Part shown: piece after piece, positions 43,854-52,063 of the stretch
How positions within the stretch are numbered: position 1 is the first letter of the stretch
Layout of the letters: each line of letters starts with the position of its first letter
From: Hyphomicrobium_A sp963782555
GTDB lineage: Bacteria; Pseudomonadota; Alphaproteobacteria; Rhizobiales; Hyphomicrobiaceae
Direction of reading: 5' to 3'
Assembly (NCBI GenBank): GCA_963782555.1
Contig: CAWAKB010000001.1
Location: 434,001-498,000 of the forward strand
DNA: 64,000 bases
The notes under the pieces: generated by a model
The model's input: the letters and a program-made list of their open reading frames with translations, nothing else
Database searches by the model: none
What the model was told of the DNA's origin: nothing
Made by a program: the position numbers and the translations under genes

Positions 43854-45041
43854 TCAGCTGTCGGCCATGTGGGTGCCGAGCAGGGCGTCGTAGACGGCAA
43901 GCGTCTGCCGCTTCATGGCGTCGAGCGAGAACCGCTGCATCACGTGCGCGCGTGCCCGCACGCCGAGGCGCGCCCGCTCCTCCGGCGTCAGCGTCAGTGC
44001 CGCCGCAAGCGTGTCGGCGAGCCGGGACGCGTCCGCCGGCGGTACCAGCCAGCCTGTCGCAGCGTCTGCGCCCGCGCGCTGAGTGCTCAACACGGTCTCC
44101 GGCGGCGCGCCGATGTCGGTGGCGATGACGGGCGTTCCCATCACTTGCGCCTCGGTGGCGGCGCGGCCGAAGGCTTCGGGCTCCGTGGAGGCGATGACGG
44201 CAACGTGCGCGGCGCAGAAGGCCGCGGGCATGTCGTCGACGTGGCCGACCATGCGCACGTGTCCCTCGAGCCCGGCGGCCGCGATCGCTTCGCGCAGCCC
44301 GGCGGCATAGGTGCTGCGCCCTTGCGGGTCGCCGGCGAGGACCACGACCGCGTCGCCGAGCCGGCCTTGCGCCTTCAACAGCCGCGCCGCCTCGATGAGC
44401 ACGCTTTGCCCTTTCCAGCCGGTGAGCCGCGCGGCCTGCAGCACGACGCGCTCGTCGCGGCCGACGCCCCACTGTGCGCGCAGCGCGTCGACGCGCTCGG
44501 GTGCGATCTGGGCCGGATCGAATTGGGCCGCATCGACGCCGCGATAGATCACATGCAGGCGCGGTGACGGCGTGCCGTAGCGCATGCGGATCAAGTCGGC
44601 GGTGTAATGCGAGTTGGCGATGACCGCGTCGCCGCGCGCCATCACGCCGTTGTAAAGCCGCTTCAGCGCGCTCTTTTCGGAATAGGCGCCGTGATAGGTG
44701 GTGACGAAAGGAACATGCGTGCGGCGCGCGGCAAGGAGCGCGCTCCACGCGGGCGCGCGGCTTCTGGCGTGGATCAGGTCGACGCGGTCGCGGCGCACGA
44801 CGTCGGCGATGCGGTGCGCGTTCCAAAGAAGCCGGATCGGGCTCTTGGCGGCGGCGGGAAAGAATTGCAGCTCGGCGCCGGTATCGCGCAGGCGCTGCAC
44901 CAGGCGTCCGCCTTCGCTCAAGACGATGGTCCGGCCGCCCGCGGCCTCGATGGCGCCGGCGATCTCGATGGTGGACAGCTCCGCCCCTCCGGTATCGAGC
45001 TCTGGGATGATCTGCAGTATGGTCGGGCGCTTTTCGGCCAC
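43854..45041 (-). CDS. Glycosyltransferase family 4 protein
   Basis: The 395-residue product has the two-domain GT-B layout: an N-terminal acceptor domain (ILQIIPELDTGGAELSTIEI, with the GG-A-E start typical of GT4) and a C-terminal nucleotide-sugar domain containing STEPEAFGRAATEAQVMG, which carries the E-x7-E motif. No membrane segment is seen, so it acts at the cytoplasmic face. The acceptor and sugar are unknown; surface or capsular polysaccharide is likely. It is divergent from the hydrolase gene with only 35 bases between starts, so their promoters must overlap each other or the coding regions. Confidence 0.88.
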   Translation of the reverse strand: MAEKRPTILQIIPELDTGGAELSTIEIAGAIEAAGGRTIVLSEGGRLVQRLRDTGAELQFFPAAAKSPIRLLWNAHRIADVVRRDRVDLIHARSRAPAWSALLAARRTHVPFVTTYHGAYSEKSALKRLYNGVMARGDAVIANSHYTADLIRMRYGTPSPRLHVIYRGVDAAQFDPAQIAPERVDALRAQWGVGRDERVVLQAARLTGWKGQSVLIEAARLLKAQGRLGDAVVVLAGDPQGRSTYAAGLREAIAAAGLEGHVRMVGHVDDMPAAFCAAHVAVIASTEPEAFGRAATEAQVMGTPVIATDIGAPPETVLSTQRAGADAATGWLVPPADASRLADTLAAALTLTPEERARLGVRARAHVMQRFSLDAMKRQTLAVYDALLGTHMADS

Positions 45042-45076
45042 GAGGTTCTCTCCGGCAGACGAAGGAGTGGTTTAGA

Positions 45077-45883
45077 GTGAGCGACCACGAACCGCAATTC
45101 CTTGACATCGATGCATCGGTCAGTGCAGCGGCACGGCGCATCGCCTACATCGACGAGCCCGCGCGCGGGCCCCAAGGTATCGGTCTCTTCTGGCTGCCGG
45201 GTTACAAGTCCGATATGGCGAGCACCAAGGCGACGGAGCTTGCCGGCTACGCCCGCGATAAGGGCTTCGGCTACACGCGCTTCGACTACTCGGGCCACGG
45301 GCTCTCCAGCGGCCGCTTCGAGGACGGCACCATCGGCGCCTGGCTGCAGGAAGCCGAGACGATGTTCACCCGCATTACGCGCGGGCCCCAGATCGTCATC
45401 GGCTCGAGCATGGGTGGCCACATCGCGCTGCTGCTGTTGCGCCGGCTGATGCGCGCAAGCCCCGCGGACGCGGCACGCATCAAAGCGCTGGTGCTGATCG
45501 CGCCCGCCTGGGACATGACCGAGGAGCTGATGTGGAAGCAGTTCCCAGACGACGCGCGTCGCGAGCTGATCGAAACCGGCGTCTACCTGCAGCCCTCCGA
45601 GTATGGCGAGCCCTATGCGATCACGCGCGCCCTGATCGAGGAGGGGCGCCAGCATCTCCTCGCCCGCGAGACGTTCGATCCCGGCCGGCCCGTGGTGATA
45701 CTGCAAGGTGCGCGCGACGAGGCGGTGCCGATCGCGCACGCGCGCGAGCTCCTAAGTTTTCTGCAAGGCGCCTCAGTCAAATTGATCGAAATCCCGGACG
45801 GCGAGCACCGCCTCTCGCGTCCCGAGGACCTGGCGCTCCTTTTCGCGACACTCGATGAGCTTGCACAAAGCAGGCCATCCTGA
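45077..45883 (+). CDS. Alpha/beta hydrolase (ABHD10-like)
   Basis: The 268-residue product has a complete hydrolase triad: nucleophile Ser111 in IGSSMGG, Asp213 in ARDEAVP and His243 in DGEHRL. The N-terminal FWLPGYKSDM motif, with the oxyanion region, and FDYSGHGLSSG match a group related to mitochondrial ABHD10 thioesterase; the bacterial substrate is unknown. The start is a GTG at 45077. Its last 14 codons are partly repeated 468 bases downstream (46306-46340), which shows a local duplication. Confidence 0.85.
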   Translation: MSDHEPQFLDIDASVSAAARRIAYIDEPARGPQGIGLFWLPGYKSDMASTKATELAGYARDKGFGYTRFDYSGHGLSSGRFEDGTIGAWLQEAETMFTRITRGPQIVIGSSMGGHIALLLLRRLMRASPADAARIKALVLIAPAWDMTEELMWKQFPDDARRELIETGVYLQPSEYGEPYAITRALIEEGRQHLLARETFDPGRPVVILQGARDEAVPIAHARELLSFLQGASVKLIEIPDGEHRLSRPEDLALLFATLDELAQSRPS

Positions 45884-45925
45884 CGCCATCGACTTTACCG
45901 AAGCCGTGTGACAACATTCATCGAA

Positions 45926-46213
45926 ATGCGGCGGTTGGCTTCTCCCATGAGGCAAATTGGCGGCCTCTTATCGGTGCTGGTGGCCATGGTGGCCCATGCA
46001 CCAATTGCGGCGGCGGACCTCGAAAGCCGGCCTCTGCAACGACCCACGTACAGCCTCTCCGAGCTGCAACCGCCAGGGGACCGCGTCTACATTCCCTCTT
46101 GGGCCAATCTCTACGGGCGGATGCCCGACTTTGGCATCAACGACGACGTCACGCCGTTCGATGACGGCGACGTCAACAGCGGCCGCTCGCCCCTCGACAG
46201 TGGCGATTTCTGA
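45926..46213 (+). CDS. Small secreted protein A of a tandem pair, unknown family
   Basis: The product is about 95 residues with a signal peptide (IGGLLSVLVAMVAHAPIAAA) and a short mature part ending in WANLYGRMPDFGINDDVTPF and then DDGDVNSGRSPLDSGDF. The same pattern is repeated in the product of 46417-46689. I do not recognise the family. The start is uncertain (GTG 45908, ATG 45926 or ATG 45947), and no strong ribosome site is seen. It lies 42 bases after the hydrolase gene on the same strand and may share its transcript. The acidic conserved C-terminus suggests a binding motif. Confidence 0.6.
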   Translation: MRRLASPMRQIGGLLSVLVAMVAHAPIAAADLESRPLQRPTYSLSELQPPGDRVYIPSWANLYGRMPDFGINDDVTPFDDGDVNSGRSPLDSGDF

Positions 46214-46305
46214 CTCGGGATTCCTGGCGCACGTTTTTGCATGGTTTGCTGCGCACCAGAGCGCCGTGCAAGCGCCGTCGCGCGCGTCCCAAGCATCCGA
46301 CGCAC

Positions 46306-46340
46306 CTTTTCGCGACACTCGATGAACTTGCGGAAAGCAC
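46306..46340 (+). repeat. Remnant copy of the hydrolase 3' end
   Basis: These 35 bases match 45838-45872, the end of the hydrolase gene, with three mismatches, and still encode LFATLDELA in an orphan frame. The remnant lies directly before the second small-protein gene, as the original lies before the first. It marks the boundary of a tandem duplication of about 0.47 kb. Confidence 0.8.
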
Positions 46341-46416
46341 GCTTTCATGCGCGCGTCGACAGGGGCAGCGTGCGCATGACAGAACACCAGCAGGTCATAG
46401 TCTGGTGCGTAGCCCC

Positions 46417-46689
46417 ATGCAGAAGCTCGGCATTTTTCTGGCGGCCTTGGCCATCATGATAACGGCGCTGGCGCCGGTGGCGGAGGCACGGCGCGAGCGC
46501 CATCGCGAGCGGCACTTGTCGCTCAACGACCCGAGGTCGCTTGCTTCTCCCAACTACCGCGGCTACCGGCCGGATTGGGCCAACCCCTATGCCAAGCCGC
46601 GCTGGCTTGGCGTCAATGACGACCCCACGCCGTTCTATCCTTCCGACGTCGACAGCGGCCCGAACCCGCTCGACCCCGACGCGTTCTGA
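46417..46689 (+). CDS. Small secreted protein B of a tandem pair, unknown family
   Basis: The product is about 90 residues: a signal peptide (MQKLGIFLAALAIMITALAPVAEA), a basic His/Arg stretch, and a conserved end in which RPDWANPYAKPRWLGVNDD is followed by PTPFYPSDVDSGPNPLDPDAF. The shared elements with protein A (WAN-Y, G-NDD-TPF, DV-SG--PLD) show that the two arose by duplication, and the divergence is large enough to suggest an old event under selection for the C-terminus. ATG 46417 or a GTG at 46405 may be the start. Confidence 0.62.
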   Translation: MQKLGIFLAALAIMITALAPVAEARRERHRERHLSLNDPRSLASPNYRGYRPDWANPYAKPRWLGVNDDPTPFYPSDVDSGPNPLDPDAF

Positions 46690-46705
46690 CGCAAGATCTC
46701 CGCAT

Positions 46706-47239
46706 TCACGCCTGGCCCAGGCTGCGCCGTACGAAGCTCTGCACTTCAGCGAGCGTGGCGAAGACCGGCACCTCGTCGGGAAGCGCTGGGATCTGTGAAC
46801 GCGCATCGAGGAAGGCTGCGATGGGACGGCCATAGCGCAGCGCGAGCGCCACCTCGCTCGAGGTACCGGTGCTGCCCGCAAGCGCAATCAGCACGTTGGA
46901 GCTCAACACGTTGATGTGGTTGCGCGACAAGGGCTCGGTTCCGGACGCGCCGCTCAAGGGCAGATGCGTCAGAATTGCCAGCTCGACGAAGGGATTGGGG
47001 TACCCGGGCCGCGGCACGGCCGGGTCGTCATCGTCGCAGGGTGCGATGCCGACCACGAGCCCGGCGCGGCCGGGCACGGCCTGGAAGGCGCGGCTGACGG
47101 CCTCCATGACGCCCTTGCCGGCGCCCGTCAGCAGATGCACCTCCAAGGTCGCAAGCCAGCGGCCGAGGCTTTCCGCCTTGGCAGCATGCTCGTCGTCCCC
47201 CGACCCCAGGACCCCCACCACGGGAAGGCGTCGCGTCAT
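46706..47239 (-). CDS. SLOG/LOG-like nucleotide-binding protein (TIGR00725 type)
   Basis: The product is about 177 residues with a Rossmann-like SLOG fold. VVGVLGSGDD opens the nucleotide site, LLTGAGKGVMEAVSRAF is the phosphate-binding helix, and SNVLIALAGSTGTSSEVALAL resembles the PGGxGTxxE motif of LOG proteins in degenerate form. Members of this TIGR00725-like group are annotated loosely as lysine decarboxylase-like or molybdenum-cofactor carrier proteins, and the ligand is uncertain. The ATG at 47239 follows AAAGGGGG. It is convergent with small protein B. Confidence 0.72.
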   Translation of the reverse strand: MTRRLPVVGVLGSGDDEHAAKAESLGRWLATLEVHLLTGAGKGVMEAVSRAFQAVPGRAGLVVGIAPCDDDDPAVPRPGYPNPFVELAILTHLPLSGASGTEPLSRNHINVLSSNVLIALAGSTGTSSEVALALRYGRPIAAFLDARSQIPALPDEVPVFATLAEVQSFVRRSLGQA

Positions 47240-47424
47240 CACCCGGCCCCCTTTACCTCAGGCTAATTCCCAGTGAAGCTTGCCTTATCGCGTAGGCTGA
47301 GGCAGCGGCGCAATTGGGATTGACGGCGGCGCTGCGCGCGGCCACACGAACACCATAGGCCTCGGATGGAGTGAGAACGGTGCCCCGCGCCGAGGCGAAA
47401 CGATAAGGGGCCCAACCGGAGAAG

Positions 47425-48009
47425 ATGATGGAAAGACCTCTGCAGATCTCTTTCAGAAACATGGCGAGCTCGGATTTCATCGAGGCGCTGGTCCGCGAAC
47501 GGGTGGAGCGGCTGCAGCGCTTCCATCCCAATATCACCGGCGCCCGCGTCGTCGTCGAGGTGCCGCACCGCAGCCCGGAGGGCGGCAAGCTGCCCATCGG
47601 CATCACGGTGGAGATCGACGTCCCCGGCCACAAGCCGATCGTGGCCAAGGGCGAGCAGGATCGTCGCGAGATGAAGGGCGACCATTCGGCCATCATCAAC
47701 CGCGTGTTCGAGGCGATCGAGCGCCAACTCGAGCAGACCACCTCGATCATGAACCGCGAGGTCAAGAACCATGGCTCCGCCGGCGACACCGGCATCGTGG
47801 TCAGCATCTTCCCCGAGCAGAACTACGGCTTCGTCGAGGTGAAGGACTCGCCCGATCTCTACTTCTCGCGCGAGGTGGTCGCCTCCGGCGCCTTCGATGA
47901 CATCAAGATCGGAACGGTGGTGCACGTCACGCGGGCAGCGTCGGAGGGACCGATGGGGCCGCAGGCGAGCTCGGTCAAGCTGCTGGGAGCGCGGCGCAGC
48001 CCCTCTTGA
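47425..48009 (+). CDS. HPF/RaiA-type ribosome-associated protein fused to a cold-shock domain
   Basis: The N-terminal part (about residues 5-110; ISFRNMASSDFIEALVRERV onward) resembles the HPF/RaiA domain that binds the 30S decoding site and stalls ribosomes in resting cells. The C-terminal part (about 118-190) is a cold-shock OB fold with the nucleic-acid motifs NYGFVEV and DLYFS. It lacks the dimerisation tail of long HPF. A fusion of a ribosome-hibernation module with an RNA-binding domain suggests action in stress, by inference. A GGAG site precedes the ATG at 47425 (a second ATG follows directly). Confidence 0.85.
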   Translation: MMERPLQISFRNMASSDFIEALVRERVERLQRFHPNITGARVVVEVPHRSPEGGKLPIGITVEIDVPGHKPIVAKGEQDRREMKGDHSAIINRVFEAIERQLEQTTSIMNREVKNHGSAGDTGIVVSIFPEQNYGFVEVKDSPDLYFSREVVASGAFDDIKIGTVVHVTRAASEGPMGPQASSVKLLGARRSPS

Positions 48010-48093
48010 GGGGCGACGTCCCTCATCACGCATTCGACCACTTTCGAGAGGACACTGCGCGGCGGGCGAGACAACAGAAGGGGGGAGGAAGTC

Positions 48094-49476
48094 ATGCTGC
48101 GTACCGCGCCCCGGGCACGGCTCGAGGACGACCTTGCGGCGGTCGAGGCGATGCTCATGCGCCCGGCGCCCACCGCCAAGGAGCTGGCCGAAAACCTCGC
48201 CGAGGTCTACGAGGCGGTGTTCAACGTCAGCCTCGACCGCTACGACCTCGCAGCCGTTGCCCGCTCCGCGCCCGGGCTCATGCGCGCCATCTTCGACTTG
48301 CGCCTCAAGATGCGCGAGCGGGTGGTCGACTGGCACCAGCGCGGGTTCATGTCGCTCAACGTGCAGCTCGCCCTGCGCAACGTCTTGCGCATCGCGCGCT
48401 GTGCCACCGACATGCTGGGCGAGCTCAACATCGGCTACGTGCAGCTAGGCGAGGGCGAGCCGACCATGCGCGCCTTTCGCGGGGTCGACCTCAATACCTT
48501 CGTCAATCCCCTCTTTGCCACGGGCTCGGACCTTTCCTTCCAGTCCGGCGATCTCTTGCTGATGCGCGGCATGCATCACAACAGCGCGGCGATCGCCCGC
48601 ATCGGCGACGTCAACTCCCAGTTCAGCCACCTCGCGATCATTTACACCGACGAGAACGGCGCGCAGTGGGTGGTGGAAAGCCTCATCGAGGAGGGGGGCA
48701 TCATCAATCCCCTCGACGCGGTGCTGCATCACGGGCTGGGCCGCTGTGTCGTCCTGCGGCACCGGGACCCGGTGCTGGCGCGCCACGCCGCGGCCCTCAT
48801 CCACGATGTCATACGCAGCTCGCGCGCGCCCGGCGGCCGGCGCATCTGGTACGATTTCAGCATGGAGCTGAAGGGCGAGAGGGAGCTCTTCTGCTCCAAG
48901 CTCGTGCGCCTTGCCTTCGCCCGCGCCAGTGGCGCCGCCGTCGTCTTGCCGACGTTCACCACGCGCTTCGACATGGTGAACCGCGACTTCGTCGACCGCA
49001 TCGGAGTCACGGCGCGGGAGACGTTCGCGCCCGCCGATATCGAACTCGAGTCCGACTTCGATATCGTTGCCGAATGGCAGGACTACCGCATCACCTCGCG
49101 CCTGCGCCTGCAGGATCTGTTGATGGACAAGCTGTTCTGGTGGATGGACGAGTACGGCTACAAGTTCCACGAGGACTTTCCCATCCGGCTCATCGGTCTG
49201 TTCGGCCGGGCCTCGTCGCGGCTTTCCGATCGCGCCAAGCAGCTCGTCTCCGAGGTCATTCCCAAGGTGCCGCCCAACATGCAGCGCTCAGCCATTCAGG
49301 CGGTGGCCATGCTGCACCAGACGGCCCAGCCGCTGCTCGTCGAGCTGCAGACGCATGAGCGCCAATCCATCGCGCAGCACGGACGCCCGATGCACGCGCG
49401 CGAGATCTTCAACCATTTGGAAGAGATGCGCCAGCGTGCCGGCCGGCGCATCGGCTATCTCGTCGGCAAGGCTTGA
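48094..49476 (+). CDS. Permuted papain-fold (YiiX/C92-like) protein
   Basis: The 460-residue product has an uncharacterised helical N-terminal domain (1-140) and a circularly permuted NlpC/P60-type domain, in which histidine precedes cysteine. The likely catalytic set is His179 (QFSHLAIIY), Glu195 (VVESLIEEGG) and Cys267 (LFCSKLV). The opening SFQSGDLLLMRG at 148-159 is typical of YiiX/YebB proteins. No signal peptide is seen, so the substrate may be a cytoplasmic amide or a membrane-associated lipid-linked peptide. Its 3' end overlaps the convergent repeat-protein gene by 22 bases. A helical region (about 385-450) closes the protein. Confidence 0.75.
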   Translation: MLRTAPRARLEDDLAAVEAMLMRPAPTAKELAENLAEVYEAVFNVSLDRYDLAAVARSAPGLMRAIFDLRLKMRERVVDWHQRGFMSLNVQLALRNVLRIARCATDMLGELNIGYVQLGEGEPTMRAFRGVDLNTFVNPLFATGSDLSFQSGDLLLMRGMHHNSAAIARIGDVNSQFSHLAIIYTDENGAQWVVESLIEEGGIINPLDAVLHHGLGRCVVLRHRDPVLARHAAALIHDVIRSSRAPGGRRIWYDFSMELKGERELFCSKLVRLAFARASGAAVVLPTFTTRFDMVNRDFVDRIGVTARETFAPADIELESDFDIVAEWQDYRITSRLRLQDLLMDKLFWWMDEYGYKFHEDFPIRLIGLFGRASSRLSDRAKQLVSEVIPKVPPNMQRSAIQAVAMLHQTAQPLLVELQTHERQSIAQHGRPMHAREIFNHLEEMRQRAGRRIGYLVGKA

Positions 49477-51053
49477 ACGTGGGTGGGCCACTCCTCGCGG
49501 TCGACGGTGCGCGCCGTCGGCAGGCCGTCATCCAGCGCATCCTCCAGCGCGTCCACACCGGCCCTGGCCGCTATCGCCTCGGGCACGATCCAGGCCCGGT
49601 AGCGGTGCCCGATGATGGGCGTGGCGCAGAAGAGGCGCCCGGCGACAACATCGCAGCTGCGGTCGGCCCGCACCATTTTGATGTCGCGCCGGTCGTGGTG
49701 CCATAGGCCCATGTCGACCGGCTGAATATTGGCCGACGGCGCGCCCAGATCGACGTTGCGGAACACGCACGACAGCTGGTCGCGGCAGGGACCGGCGCGG
49801 CGGCCGATCGAGTTGATGGGCCCGAGCACTTTCCAGCGCGGCATGTAGTCGGCAGGGTCCTCAGGCCCTGAGCTGATGTAGCAGCCGCTGCCGACACAGA
49901 GCACAGGGTTGGCTGTCCTGAAGCTGCCGACAAAGGTATGCCGCCCGGGCTGCATGAGGAGTAGCACGGTCACGTGCGTCGGCGCCGGTTCCGTGCCGGC
50001 CGTGTCCGGCTCCAGGCTCCACGGCGCCGGTTTGGAGGTCTCCGGTGGGGGCAGCGGGCCGCCGAGAGAGTTGCGGTTGGCGTCGGCGCCCGCGCGCTCG
50101 CGCGCTTCGCGCGCCTCACGGGCCTCGCGTGCGAGCCGGAACTTCTCGGCGATGCGGCGTGCCTCCTCGGTGCGCATGGCCTCGAGCGCGGCGCGCGCCT
50201 TATCCGCACGACGCTTCTCCTCGGCCTCGCGCTGTTCCGCGGCTAGCCGCCTTTCCTCTGCTTCTTTGGCGCGCTGCTCTGCTTCCACGCGTCGCGCCTC
50301 CTCGGCCTTGGCCTCCTCTTCGGCGCGCCGTCTCTCCTCGACCTCGCGGGCAAGCTGCGCGGCCTCGGCTTTGCGCGCCTCCTCGGCACGGTGCTGGTCC
50401 TCCCGGCGGCGGTCCTGGGCCTCCTGTGCTAGACGGGCCGCCTCGGCGCGTGCCCGCTCTTGCTCGGCCGCGAGGCGGGCTTTCTCCTGCTCAGCCGCAA
50501 AGCGCGCCTTCTCTTGCTCGGCCGCGGCGCGTGCTTTCTCCTTGTCGGCCGCGATGCGCGCCTTCTCTTGCTCGGCTGCTGCGCGTGCTTTCTCCTTGTC
50601 GGCCGCGGTGCGTGCCTGCTCCTGCTCGGCTGCGGCGCGCTCCTTCTCCTTCTCGGCTGCGATGCGTGCCTGCTCTTGCTCAGCCTCGCGGGCCTGCTGC
50701 TCCTCGAACGCGCGCTGGTCGGCGGCGCGGCGCGCCTCGGCTTCGGCGCGGGCGCTGGCCAGCATGTCGGCCTCATCGGCGGCCCGCTGCGCCGCGGCCT
50801 TGCGGCGGGCTGCAGCTCTCGCGGCTGCCGCACGCGCTCGCTCGGCAGCCGCTTTCTTGGCGGCCTCCTCGGCCTTTTTCTTTGCCTCCGCTTTGGCGGC
50901 CTCGGCGCGCTCCGAGTCCTCGGCAGCGCGCGCGAACTTCTCAGCGAGCGCGTCGGCGGCGCTTTGGTCGGCGGCGGCGGGCCGGGAGAGGGGACCGGCA
51001 AGCAAGACGGCACCAGCCGTCATGCATGTGAACATTATCGCTGCAGCACGCAT
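49455..51053 (-). CDS. Secreted protein with long charged alpha-helical repeat region and Cys-containing C-terminal domain
   Basis: The product is about 532 residues. A signal peptide (residues 1-28) is followed by a region of about 310 residues composed almost only of Ala, Glu, Lys, Arg and Gln, which should form a single long helix or coiled coil. Within it, nine copies of a nine-residue unit such as EQEKARIAA lie at about residues 125-205. After a Pro-rich linker, a C-terminal domain of about 165 residues has six cysteines in pairs (LCVGSGCY; CRDQLSC; SCDVVAGRLFC). The family is unknown to me; TolA-like periplasm-spanning is one possible role. The ATG at 51053 has GAGG upstream. The gene overlaps 48094-49476 at its 3' end. 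Confidence 0.75.
   Translation of the reverse strand: MRAAAIMFTCMTAGAVLLAGPLSRPAAADQSAADALAEKFARAAEDSERAEAAKAEAKKKAEEAAKKAAAERARAAAARAAARRKAAAQRAADEADMLASARAEAEARRAADQRAFEEQQAREAEQEQARIAAEKEKERAAAEQEQARTAADKEKARAAAEQEKARIAADKEKARAAAEQEKARFAAEQEKARLAAEQERARAEAARLAQEAQDRRREDQHRAEEARKAEAAQLAREVEERRRAEEEAKAEEARRVEAEQRAKEAEERRLAAEQREAEEKRRADKARAALEAMRTEEARRIAEKFRLAREAREAREARERAGADANRNSLGGPLPPPETSKPAPWSLEPDTAGTEPAPTHVTVLLLMQPGRHTFVGSFRTANPVLCVGSGCYISSGPEDPADYMPRWKVLGPINSIGRRAGPCRDQLSCVFRNVDLGAPSANIQPVDMGLWHHDRRDIKMVRADRSCDVVAGRLFCATPIIGHRYRAWIVPEAIAARAGVDALEDALDDGLPTARTVDREEWPTHVQALPTR
50439..50681. repeat. Tandem 27-bp coding repeat, nine units
   Basis: Nine successive 27-base units encode variants of the nonapeptide EQEKARxAA, alternating with DKEKARAAA. 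Third positions are well conserved between units, which points to recent expansion by slippage or unequal crossover. The repeat is inside the coding sequence at 49455-51053. Confidence 0.75.
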
Positions 51054-51193
51054 TCCTAGCCTCGTAAAACAGATAGTGGGCTCACAAAACGCGCCATTGC
51101 CGTAGCGGCGGCGAAAGCGCGACCGGACTGGGTCAATAAAGCGAAGACTGGTTGAACCGCGCCTGAACGGCGCCACTGTGGCGCGCGCTTTGT

Positions 51194-52063
51194 TCAGCGG
51201 TCGTGCGCGAGGATGTTCCGCAACCCTTGACGGTAGCTTGGAAATTTGAGCTCAAGACCCAGATCGCGGCGCAGCCGCACGTTGCTCACGCGTTTGTTCT
51301 CCACATAAAAGCTTTTTGCCATAAGGGAGAGATCGGCGTCCTCGAAAGCGATCTCCGGCGGCGCCGGCATTTGCAACAGCTCCGCGGCGTATGCAACCAC
51401 GTCCTGCGGTGGTGCCGGCTCGTCGTCGGCGAGGTTGTAGATTGCGTGCGATCCGCGTTCGGCGATTGCCGCCATGAGCACGGCGGCAATGTCCTCGACG
51501 TGGATGCGGTTGAACACTTGGCCCGGCTTGACGATGCGTTGCGCGCTGCCTGCGCGCAGGCGGTCGATGGCGCTGCGTCCCGGCCCGTAGATGCCGGCGA
51601 GGCGGAAGACCTGCACCGACTTGCCAGCGGTAGCCCCGAGCGTCAGCCACGCCTCTTCTGCGGCAACGCGCCGGCGGCTGCGGTCGGAGACGGGATTGGT
51701 CGGGGTCGTCTCGTCGACCCAGCCGCCCCCGTGGTCTCCGTAGACGCCGACCGTCGAGAGATAGCCGATCCACTTGAGCGCCGGCGCGTGTGCGATGTCG
51801 TCGGCATAATGGGCAAGGACGGGGTCGCCGTCAGCGCCCGGCGGCACCGACACCAAGATGTGTGTGGCCTCCTGGAGCGCTTCGGCCAGGCCGGGGCCGG
51901 GCCTGGTGCCGTCGAACGTAAACGCGGTAAAACCCTCGGCGGCGATGGCCTCGGTGCCTTCGCGCGTGCGCGCCGTGCCGGCGACGTGCCAGCCGTCCCG
52001 CGCAAGTCGGCGCGCAAGATAGAGCGCGCTGTAGCCCAGGCCAAAGCACAAGAGCCGGCTCAT
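51194..52063 (-). CDS. NAD-dependent epimerase/dehydratase-type SDR protein (YeeZ-like)
   Basis: The product is about 289 residues with an N-terminal nucleotide-binding motif in the altered form FGLGYSALYLARRLA, as in YeeZ-type extended SDR proteins. It contains ISVPPG-type and YLSTVGVYGDHGGGWVDE segments; the latter carries the region of the serine/tyrosine catalytic pair, but a clear YxxxK is not evident. The substrate is unknown. The ATG at 52063 overlaps the queG stop (ATGA), so the two are translationally coupled. Confidence 0.8.
   Translation of the reverse strand: MSRLLCFGLGYSALYLARRLARDGWHVAGTARTREGTEAIAAEGFTAFTFDGTRPGPGLAEALQEATHILVSVPPGADGDPVLAHYADDIAHAPALKWIGYLSTVGVYGDHGGGWVDETTPTNPVSDRSRRRVAAEEAWLTLGATAGKSVQVFRLAGIYGPGRSAIDRLRAGSAQRIVKPGQVFNRIHVEDIAAVLMAAIAERGSHAIYNLADDEPAPPQDVVAYAAELLQMPAPPEIAFEDADLSLMAKSFYVENKRVSNVRLRRDLGLELKFPSYRQGLRNILAHDR

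Noticed and set aside
50439..50681. Regular 27-bp repeats as a CRISPR array
   Set aside because: The units are contiguous without spacers and encode a regular peptide in a long open frame.
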